Position numbers and translations under genes: made by a program
NCBI GenBank assembly: GCA_964502465.1
Contig: CAZCWX010000230.1
Location: forward strand, 1 to 5,964
DNA: 5,964 nucleotides
Direction of reading: 5' to 3'
DNA from: CAZCWX01 sp964502465
GTDB taxonomy: Bacteria > Desulfobacterota > Binatia > Bin18
The notes under the pieces: generated by a model
Seen by the model: only the letters and a program-made list of their open reading frames with translations
What the model was told of the DNA's origin: nothing
Database searches by the model: none
Shown here: positions 1-4,282 of the stretch, one piece after another
Layout: each line of letters opens with the position of its first letter
How positions within the stretch are numbered: the stretch's first letter is position 1

Positions 1-234
1 GGTCAGCGTCACCGCCGCCTCGCCAAGCTGCGCCGCCGCGATGCTGGCGAACGTGCCGCCCACATCCGAGGACAGGATGTGCAGTTGCGTGCCGTTGGTC
101 ACGGCCCAATCGAGGCCCTGATCCATCGCTTCATCAACACCTGGAACACCCATTTTGCTCATCCCTTTGAATGGACCTATACCGGTAAACCCCTGGCGGT
201 TGCACCCCAGCACTACGAATTACTCGCCGCCTGA
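1..234 (+). CDS. IS630-family transposase, C-terminal part (5' end outside window)
   Basis: The frame is open from the window edge to TGA at 232-234. Its last ~42 residues contain IEALIHRFINTWNT and then HPFEWTYTGKPL. The pattern of a helix ending in FI-x-x-W-N followed by HPF-x-WTYTGKPL is the usual C-terminus of IS630/Tc1-type DDE transposases, which cut and rejoin DNA at TA dinucleotides. The catalytic Asp and Glu residues would lie upstream, outside the window. Residues encoded by 1-105 are Arg-rich and do not resemble the family; that stretch is also much richer in GC (about 69% by hand count) than what follows. The transposase may therefore be divergent there, or the fragment may be joined to foreign DNA. 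The family call for the tail is secure; the intactness of the gene cannot be judged. Confidence 0.72.
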   Translation, partial: GQRHRRLAKLRRRDAGERAAHIRGQDVQLRAVGHGPIEALIHRFINTWNTHFAHPFEWTYTGKPLAVAPQHYELLAA

Positions 235-262
235 CCTGCTAACGTATTTATGAGACACGGTA
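1..262 (+). mobile_element. Right end of an IS630-family insertion sequence
   Basis: The element is called from the transposase tail plus about 28 non-coding bases ending in TATTTATGAGACACGG (245-260), followed by TA at 261-262. IS630 elements insert at TA and usually stop a few tens of bases after the transposase gene. The reading frame of the truncated minus-strand gene next door stops looking like its family exactly here, so the boundary is set at the TA of 261-262. The TA at 264-265 is an alternative. The other end of the element lies left of the window, so terminal inverted repeats and target duplication cannot be checked. Similar motifs recur at 1443 and 2328. Confidence 0.55.
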
Positions 263-419
263 CTAGTTCAGGTTCTTCCGGCCACGAAAATGTTGCCAGC
301 TGTTCCGCGAGAGTACGTATTTCTAGGAGGGTCCACGGTCCGATGCAGCGCAGCACAGTACCATTTTCCCTGTGAAGATCAGGCTGTCTGTGCTCGGTCT
401 GCGTGTGATTATCGCTCAT
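262..419 (-). pseudogene. MlaE-type ABC permease, N-terminal STAS-like fragment, truncated by IS630
   Basis: This minus-strand fragment begins with ATG at 419, overlapping the TAA of the preceding stress-protein gene (409-411) by 11 bases, which implies translational coupling in one operon. About 52 residues survive. After a polar leader they read GTVLRCIGPWTLLEIRTLAE and then a Trp-Pro-Glu-Glu-Pro-Glu-Leu-Val strand. This resembles the STAS/MlaB-like domain at the N-terminus of many MlaE permeases, where a G-x-W-T-L segment leads into a helix and a buried strand before the conserved D-x-S-G turn. That turn is missing: the frame runs into the IS630 end and stops at 213-215. MlaE permeases move phospholipids between the membranes of Gram-negative cells. 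All six transmembrane helices are lost, so no transporter can be made. The frame can also open at GTG 425. Family assignment rests on a short segment and could be another STAS-domain protein. Confidence 0.5.
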
Positions 420-1218
420 GGACACGATACTCTTCTGTCATCTCTTGCCGATACAGTTCCAGCAGGGTCTGTTGATAGGCTTGACCACGGTCATAGCCAT
501 GCCGAAACGGCTCTTCTTGATAGGTAGCAGGATAATGCTCTCGGAGAAAATCTTTGCTTTCATCGTACGATTTGCCGCGCCCCTGTGGGTTCAATGCTGC
601 CTCAAAACCGCTGCGGTACGTCTGTTCGACCTGTGTGAATTGGTCTTGTGGCGCCTCGTATGCAGCCTCTTCAGCGTCACGCAGCCCCAGCCACCACTGT
701 TCGCGGGCCGCATTGAGGCTTTCCATTCCGGTATTGGCGAGGACACTCCGTACTATTTCAGCCTGTGCCTCGTCGTTTGCGAGCACAATCACCACAGAAC
801 GTCCTTGTCTCAGTGCGTCCTCATAGACGAAAAGCTCGTCTTGGGGTAGACCGGTAGTGAGTGCCCTTTCAAGCGCGCTCCCTGCTGCTGCACCAACCAC
901 AGCGCCCGTGATACCAAGGAGTACTCCGGCAGCGGTCCCAATGGCAACAACAGGTCCGACGCCTGGGAGGAGAAGACTCGTGACTGCAACACCCAAAACC
1001 CCGCCAGAAAATCCTGTTGCTCCGCCAGTAACAGCACCGAGTGCTTTTCCCATACCGGGTTGTTCAGTTTCCGTTGTAGGAACGGTGTCCAGCTCTTGGG
1101 CTGACGCGCCAGGAGTGAGCAAACTCAGTTGATCGGGCGAAATGCTAGCCGCTCGCAACCCCTGGATTGCACGCTCGGCATCCTGGTGCGAGCGAAAAAT
1201 CCCAGCAATCGTTTTCAT
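409..1218 (-). CDS. General-stress (YflT/GSP17M-like) protein with glycine-zipper membrane hairpin
   Basis: A 269-residue protein. Residues 1-35 (MKTIAGIFRSHQDAERAIQG...) match the start of the general stress protein 17M/YflT-like fold: a beta strand, then a helix handling 'A-x-x-A-I-x-x-L'. Residues ~59-115 form two hydrophobic, Gly/Ala-rich segments (GAVTGGATG, then GVGPVVAIGTAAGVLLGITGAVVGAAAG) that look like a glycine-zipper transmembrane hairpin. Residues ~123-170 (LPQDELFVYEDALRQGRSVV) return to the cytosolic alpha/beta fold. The tail, 195-255, carries two related motifs, YRSGFEAAL and FRHGYDRGQAY, seen in related environmental proteins. Biochemical role is unknown; a membrane-associated stress function is inferred from the family. 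The start at 1218 is chosen over an in-frame ATG 17 codons upstream because GAGGAGG lies 6 bases before it and because similarity starts here. It is probably cotranscribed with the truncated mlaE-like gene. Confidence 0.8.
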   Translation of the reverse strand: MKTIAGIFRSHQDAERAIQGLRAASISPDQLSLLTPGASAQELDTVPTTETEQPGMGKALGAVTGGATGFSGGVLGVAVTSLLLPGVGPVVAIGTAAGVLLGITGAVVGAAAGSALERALTTGLPQDELFVYEDALRQGRSVVIVLANDEAQAEIVRSVLANTGMESLNAAREQWWLGLRDAEEAAYEAPQDQFTQVEQTYRSGFEAALNPQGRGKSYDESKDFLREHYPATYQEEPFRHGYDRGQAYQQTLLELYRQEMTEEYRVHER

Positions 1219-1224
1219 ACCATA

Positions 1225-1231
1225 CCTCCTC
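1225..1231 (-). promoter_or_regulatory. Strong Shine-Dalgarno deciding the start of the stress-protein gene
   Basis: GAGGAGG on the minus strand, 6 bases before ATG 1218. An ATG at 1223 is in another frame and meets TGA after two codons. Longer in-frame starts further upstream (for example 1269) would place this site inside the gene and have no comparable ribosome-binding site. Confidence 0.75.
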
Positions 1232-1412
1232 AAAAAATTTTCGCTGTGTACACTTCTACTGCTCATCACTGATAGTTAGCAACGACCATGCCAGAAATCT
1301 GGAGGCTGATTTCTCTGAGATATTTCAATTCGGCACAACGACAAAAGTGGAGCTTTCTCAATTTTGGAACACTGACGGCTCGATGCTATTACCGAACGCC
1401 TCCAGGAACAAA

Positions 1413-1438
1413 AGACAGATTTTGGAGACAGATTTTGG
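1413..1438. repeat. Tandem 13-base repeat, AGACAGATTTTGG x2
   Basis: Two perfect, abutting copies of AGACAGATTTTGG occupy 1413-1425 and 1426-1438. A partial third copy, AGACAGAT, starts at 1451, close to where a fourth phase of the 13-base register would fall. Related TTTTGG-A-ACA sequence occurs at ~1364. The repeat may be decayed insertion-sequence end material or simple slippage; a regulatory role is not supported. Confidence 0.7.
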
Positions 1439-1442
1439 GTCC

Positions 1443-1456
1443 TATTTATGAGACAG
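1443..1456 (+). repeat. IS630-end-like motif, copy 2
   Basis: TATTTATGAGACA at 1443-1455 is a perfect 13-base match, in the same orientation, to 245-257 at the end of the IS630 element. The match stops at base 14 (G instead of C). It may be a leftover end of a second, lost copy of the element, but no transposase sequence is found beside it. Confidence 0.4.
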
Positions 1457-1554
1457 ATAGGTAGATAGATGGGATAAAAAACATGACAATAATACCTCTT
1501 TCACGAGCTTCTCGTTTGGCACCTGCTTTGCGCAGGCTATCCTCGGGAGTTCTC

Positions 1555-2296
1555 ATGATTCTCGCTGGCGATATTGGTAGCACGAAAACGACACTAGCGC
1601 TTTTTGAAGAGCGCGCTGGGCAACTCTTTCAGGTTCATGGCGCAACGTTTCCGAGTGGAGAGTATTGTTCCTTTGCCGATATACTGGTGAAGTTCCTGAA
1701 AAGACAGCCTGGACTGTCGCTGCACGCCGCGTGTTTTGGGGCTGCGGGTCCAGTCATTGATGGCACGTGCCAAGTGACAAATCTGCCCTGGACCCTGGAA
1801 GAAGCAGAGTTAGCCCGAGCGATCGGAATATCAAGGGTAAAGATGCTGAATTGATGTAGGAGCTGCGGCGTATGGTATGTGTTTCTTCCTCCCGAGGAGT
1901 TCAGCGTGTTGGCTCCTGGCTCCCCACCACGACACCAGGGCAATATTGCCGTTATTGCGGCTGGAACTGGTCTCGGCGAAGCGTTTTTGTATCGGGACGG
2001 GAAGCAGTACCATCCGATCGCCTCAGAAGGAAGACAGGCTGATTTTGCCCCGCGGACGGATCAGGAAATCGAACTGCTTCGCTATCTATGACACAAAGTT
2101 GGCGAGCACGTGAGCTACGAGCGCGTTGTGTCTGGTCTCGGGCTCTATGAGATCTGCATGTTCTTGTGCGAAAGCGGAAATCTCCCCGAGCCTCCCTGGA
2201 CGCTTTTCTCAACTGCTACAGACCAATGAAGTCAAGGTTGCCCTGAACCCCACCTCTCCCTGCCAAGCAGCTGGAAGGGACCGTAAGCCGAGGTGA
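1555..2296 (+). pseudogene. glk: Glucokinase pseudogene
   Basis: Intact glucokinase phosphorylates glucose with ATP in the cytoplasm. The relic begins MILAGDIGSTKTTLALFE, the phosphate-binding start of the family with Ser for the usual second Gly. GPVIDGTCQVTNLPW follows. Then come the lesions. Directly after Asn (1849-1851) an extra base turns the catalytic Asp codon into TGA; read one base on, the sequence continues D-V-G-A-A-A-Y-G. A compensating shift near 1880 restores the first frame for LPPEEFSVLAPG, GTGLGEAFL and FAPRTDQEIELLRYL. The glucose-binding EGGH is EGRQ, so the contacting His is Gln (2035-2037). A TGA at 2089-2091 probably replaces Arg CGA, after which YERVVSG retains its Glu. 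Near 2195 roughly 85 codons are missing and the frame changes, leaving GRFSQLL and VKVALNP from the C-terminus and a stop at 2294-2296. The start at 1555 fits the family and follows GGGAG; an upstream ATG at 1483 adds an unrelated leader. Confidence 0.88.
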
Positions 2297-2323
2297 GTGT
2301 GTTCGATTCTCCGCAACAGGGAA

Positions 2324-2368
2324 GTCCTATTTTTAGGACACTCTTATCCCCTCGGTGTCCCGGAAATA
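2324..2368. repeat. Imperfect inverted repeat with IS630-end-like arms
   Basis: TATTTTTAGGACAC (2328-2341) faces GTGTCCCGGAAATA (2355-2368) across 13 bases. Eleven of 14 positions pair (GGACAC with GTGTCC, TATTT with AAATA), with three central mismatches. The left arm also forms its own small hairpin, GTCCTA-TTTT-TAGGAC (2324-2339). The left arm shares 11 of 14 bases with the IS630 end at 245-258. There is no T-run after the right arm, so an intrinsic terminator is unlikely. It could be two insertion-sequence ends lying outer end to outer end, or an operator. Confidence 0.45.
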
Positions 2369-2471
2369 ATCTGCCTTCAGTGCGAACTGACTCTTTTGTT
2401 TGTCGCCTGGGCTAGACTTTCGCTGAAAATACTTACTGCCCTTAACACCTACCGTTAGCGCTTTCTTTCGG

Positions 2472-2505
2472 CGCGAATTTTGCGGGCTATTTAAACGCGA
2501 ATTTT
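2472..2505. repeat. Direct repeat CGCGAATTTT x2, 24-base spacing
   Basis: CGCGAATTTT occurs at 2472-2481 and again at 2496-2505, start to start 24 bases, roughly two helical turns plus a few bases. Both lie 50-85 bases before the start of the 143-residue gene, where an activator or repressor site would be expected. Purely positional evidence. Confidence 0.4.
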
Positions 2506-2540
2506 CTTTTGCTCTTTTCATAGAGGACGACTTATAAGGG

Positions 2541-2548
2541 AAGGAAGG
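2541..2548 (+). promoter_or_regulatory. Shine-Dalgarno for the 2557 gene
   Basis: AAGGAAGG, 8 bases before ATG 2557. It supports this start over the second Met codon at 2617, which has no comparable site. Confidence 0.65.
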
Positions 2549-2556
2549 ACATTTCT

Positions 2557-2988
2557 ATGCTGACCTCTCATCAAGAACACGTCTACCTTAGTACTCTGTT
2601 CGGGGAAACCGATAGGATGAGTACTCTGCTCACCCCCGCTAGTGTGCTGCCGGAACAATTCTCGGGTTCGCCCACTCGTGTCTACAGAACACGCGGTGAA
2701 GTCGCCTTAATGCGGGCGGTGTTCGATGATGCCATTCGCTGCTTTCTGCGACAGTTGCTCTCCAGTAAACGACAGGACCAGCAGGTAGCTGAAGAGGCGA
2801 AGGCCTGGTTTTTCTCCGATGATGATCAGCACGTCTTTTCTTTTCTCAACATATGTGCAGTGCTGGGATTTGAGCCGCAGTATATCCGTTTAGGGCTTCA
2901 GCGATGGCAACAACACGCTCTTCACACTACCTGGGTTAAGAGACGGCACGTTGTACGTGTCCGTCAAACGCTCACCCAATCTGCCTGA
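2557..2988 (+). CDS. Conserved hypothetical protein, 143 residues
   Basis: I cannot name a function. The protein has a variable, probably disordered leader (residues 1-45). A helical core follows: GEVALMRAVFDDAIRCFLRQ (48-66), a second helix QVAEEAKAWFFSDDDQ (76-91), then FSFLNICAVLGFEPQYIRLGL (94-114), and a basic tail with RW, KRR and RVR (116-136). The arrangement of an acidic 'W-x-x-S-x-D-x-D' turn, 'F-S-F-x-N-I-C-x-x-L-G-x-x-P-x-Y-I-R' and a basic end resembles small hypothetical proteins that I recall from deltaproteobacterial and related genomes, where the second part looks like a helix-turn-helix. A DNA-binding role is therefore possible but is inference. No signal peptide or membrane segment is seen; the only two Cys (62, 100) do not form a metal site. 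It is flanked by the glk relic and the tRNA gene and stands alone as a transcription unit. Confidence 0.75.
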   Translation: MLTSHQEHVYLSTLFGETDRMSTLLTPASVLPEQFSGSPTRVYRTRGEVALMRAVFDDAIRCFLRQLLSSKRQDQQVAEEAKAWFFSDDDQHVFSFLNICAVLGFEPQYIRLGLQRWQQHALHTTWVKRRHVVRVRQTLTQSA

Positions 2989-3126
2989 CATTGATTTTTT
3001 CGGATCTGTTTTGCAGGACAAAAATTATCAGACGTTAATGTTTAATTCGTACTTAGAGGAATGCATACGCTTGCTATCGCAGCGCCAAGAGCATCTTCAT
3101 TGAGGGTTATTTCCATAGTGCCCCCC

Positions 3127-3155
3127 TTTCAGATCATTGAAAAGCCATGTAAATT
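3127..3155 (+). promoter_or_regulatory. Weak candidate promoter for tRNA-Ser
   Basis: TTTCAG (3127-3132), 17 bases, TAAATT (3150-3155) would start transcription a few bases before the mature tRNA 5' end at 3165. The alternative pair TTGAAA (3137-3142) and TAGCAT (3159-3164) would start inside the tRNA and is less likely. Neither is strong. Confidence 0.25.
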
Positions 3156-3164
3156 CGCTAGCAT

Positions 3165-3252
3165 GGAGGGATGGCTGAGCGGTTGAAAGCACCGGTCTTG
3201 AAAACCGGCAGGGCCCGAAAGGCCCTCGTGGGTTCGAATCCCACTCCCTCCG
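3165..3252 (+). tRNA. tRNA-Ser (anticodon UGA)
   Basis: All 88 bases fold as a class II tRNA. The acceptor stem GGAGGGA (3165-3171) pairs with TCCCTCC (3245-3251), and the discriminator base is G (3252). The D arm contains GCTGAGCGGTTGAAAGC. The anticodon stem CCGGT/ACCGG encloses the loop CTTGAAA with anticodon TGA at 3199-3201, which reads UCA and related Ser codons. The long variable arm, AGGGCC-CGAAA-GGCCCT, is the identity feature of tRNA-Ser. The T arm is GTGGG-TTCGAAT-CCCAC. The 3' CCA is not encoded (next bases are TAC), so it must be added enzymatically. No integrase gene or duplicated tRNA 3' end is visible, so there is no sign of an island using this gene as a target. Confidence 0.97.
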
Positions 3253-3281
3253 TACGCTAATGCATGGCGTGGCATCTGACT

Positions 3282-3301
3282 GGTAAAAATCGGTTTTATC
3301 C
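3282..3301. terminator. Possible weak bidirectional terminator between tRNA-Ser and the ABC operon
   Basis: GGTAAAAATCGGTTTTATCC is an imperfect inverted repeat, rich in A and T, lying in the 74-base gap between the convergent tRNA gene and the permease operon. The stem is weak (one bulge, few GC pairs), so intrinsic termination is only a guess from position and from T-runs on both strands. Confidence 0.25.
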
Positions 3302-3326
3302 ACAGTCTCCCTTCCGTTAAAAATCT

Positions 3327-4268
3327 TTATTCTCGTCTGTGCGATTGTCCGAGGGCGGATGGCGGAGCGATACGGGTGCCTGTGAGGGATAGGGTTCCTA
3401 GCGTGAGAATATATGGGAGCATGAGGACAAATTGATATGGAATAGGGGCCCCTGATGCCTGGAGGTGAAATTGAAGGGCTGTTGCAGCACCAAAGAAGAG
3501 TGCCCCCAAGAAAACGCCAACTGGCTGCCAGCGGCCGAAGATCACTATTGCGAGTGCAATAAATCCACGACCAGCGGACATCCCCTCAATAAACGTGTTC
3601 GAGTAGGCAAGAGACAAATAAGCACCGGCAATACCGCCCAGTACGCCTTCAAATGTCAGCGCAAGAACTCGTACCCATGCGACGGAGATTCCTAAGGTTT
3701 CTGCTGCCTGTGGATGTTCCCCAACTGCGTGTAATTGGAGACCTGCGCGGGTATGAAGAAGAAAAAAATTGGCGCATGGGACGAGTAGTACCGCTACATA
3801 CACCAGTGCCGTGTGCTGGAATAACCCAAACCCAATAACTGGCGTTGTATGGAGGAGGGGAACCGCCCAGGTTGGCATAGCAGAAACAGTCAGTGCTTGA
3901 CCAGTGATACCGAAAAGTCCACGATACAAAACACCTGTGAGACCGAGAGCAAACAGGTTGGTACTAATACCAACCACGATCTGGTCAGCGTTACAGCCTA
4001 TAGCTAGCAGCGCAAATAAGAGTGCAAGAAGGGCACCACTTAGACCTCCCAGCAAGAGACCGATAGCAGAAGAGTTTGTTATATAGCTGCCGGTAAAGCC
4101 AGCAAACGCGCCGGCGAGCAGGATGCCCTCGATTCCAATGTTGATAACCCCAGCCCGCTGTACTACCAGCTCGCCTAGCGCTCCTAACAAGAGGGGAGTC
4201 GCAGCCACCAGGGTAGCATGAAGCAGCACATCACTCTTGGTCAGCAAATTGAAGAGCAAATCTATCAT
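3327..4268 (-). CDS. BMP/Nup-type ABC importer permease, NupQ-like
   Basis: A 313-residue inner-membrane permease of the family that includes NupQ (YufQ) and other nucleoside or simple-sugar importers, of usual family length. About eight hydrophobic segments span the protein. Diagnostic motifs are RAGVINIGIEGILLAGAF (38-55), typical of this branch; TRAGLQLHAVGEHPQAAETLGI (173-194), the cytoplasmic coupling loop that contacts the ATPase; and GMSAGRGFIALAIVIFGRWQP (229-249), a conserved helix near the translocation path. Its ATG overlaps the TGA of the upstream permease (ATGA, 4265-4268) and no Shine-Dalgarno precedes it, so translation most likely depends on re-initiation after the upstream gene. 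It would pair with the NupP-like subunit as the heterodimeric channel. Substrate is inferred from the family; nucleosides are most likely, but sugar specificity cannot be excluded. Confidence 0.9.
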   Translation of the reverse strand: MIDLLFNLLTKSDVLLHATLVAATPLLLGALGELVVQRAGVINIGIEGILLAGAFAGFTGSYITNSSAIGLLLGGLSGALLALLFALLAIGCNADQIVVGISTNLFALGLTGVLYRGLFGITGQALTVSAMPTWAVPLLHTTPVIGFGLFQHTALVYVAVLLVPCANFFLLHTRAGLQLHAVGEHPQAAETLGISVAWVRVLALTFEGVLGGIAGAYLSLAYSNTFIEGMSAGRGFIALAIVIFGRWQPVGVFLGALFFGAATALQFHLQASGAPIPYQFVLMLPYILTLGTLSLTGTRIAPPSALGQSHRRE

Positions 4269-4282
4269 TGCTGGTTTTTTTT
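4265..4282 (-). promoter_or_regulatory. A8 run and slippery heptamer at permease gene overlap
   Basis: In the frame of the upstream permease the coding strand reads CAC AAA AAA AAC CAG CAA TGA. This contains A AAA AAC, a heptamer of the X XXY YYZ type used in programmed -1 frameshifting. The downstream permease frame is the -1 frame and is open back through this run (AAA AAA CCA GCA ATG), so a -1 slip, or an extra A added by the polymerase, would fuse the two permeases. The layout is seen directly; use of the site is inference. Confidence 0.35.

Larger units (their letters stand above)
1219..1554. other. Divergent intergenic spacer with short repeats
   Basis: This spacer of 336 bases separates the minus-strand stress gene from the plus-strand glk relic and holds no convincing gene. 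It contains an 8-base palindrome GTGTACAC at 1246-1253, 28 bases before the stress gene start, which could be an operator but is short enough to be chance. It also contains CCAGAAATCTGG (1290-1301, one central base pair off perfect), a tandem 13-base repeat (1413-1438) and an IS630-end-like motif at 1443-1456. No promoter with two good hexamers was found for either gene; TTGGGT, 17 bases, TAGGTA (1435-1463) is a weak candidate for glk. Confidence 0.5.
2297..2556. other. Intergenic region between glk relic and hypothetical gene
   Basis: No convincing gene was seen on either strand. A 62-codon minus-strand frame (2333-2521) is Lys/Arg-rich, has no ribosome-binding site and resembles nothing. 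The region holds the inverted repeat at 2324-2368 and the CGCGAATTTT repeats at 2472-2505. A possible promoter, TTGCTC (2509-2514), 17 bases, TTATAA (2532-2537), has good spacing but would start transcription within the ribosome-binding site of the 2557 gene, so it is doubtful. Confidence 0.5.

Noticed and set aside
1167..1451. Plus-strand open frame of 94 codons across the start of the stress-protein gene
   Set aside because: It is antisense to a real gene in its first part, has no ribosome-binding site and shows no protein-like composition.
2089..2091. In-frame TGA in glk as a selenocysteine codon
   Set aside because: The family has Arg here, the TGA fits a CGA transition, no selenocysteine element is apparent, and the gene has several other inactivating lesions.
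2251..2295. Nested stems (CACCTC/GAGGTG around TCCCT-CCA/TGG-AGGGA) suggesting a structured RNA
   Set aside because: The stretch is the C-terminal coding part of the glk relic (VKVALNP and following, to TGA at 2294-2296), so the pairing is most simply chance.
2333..2521. Minus-strand open frame of 62 codons between glk and the 143-residue gene
   Set aside because: Lys/Arg/Ser-rich translation, no Shine-Dalgarno, covers the repeats and possible promoter of the real downstream gene.
3097..3303. Minus-strand open frame of 68 codons containing EWDSNPRGPFGPCRFSRPVLS
   Set aside because: It is the antisense translation of the tRNA-Ser gene, a well-known source of false proteins in databases; the tRNA fold is unambiguous.
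3165..3326. tRNA-Ser as an attachment site for an integrated element
   Set aside because: No integrase, and no repeated copy of the tRNA 3' end elsewhere in the window.
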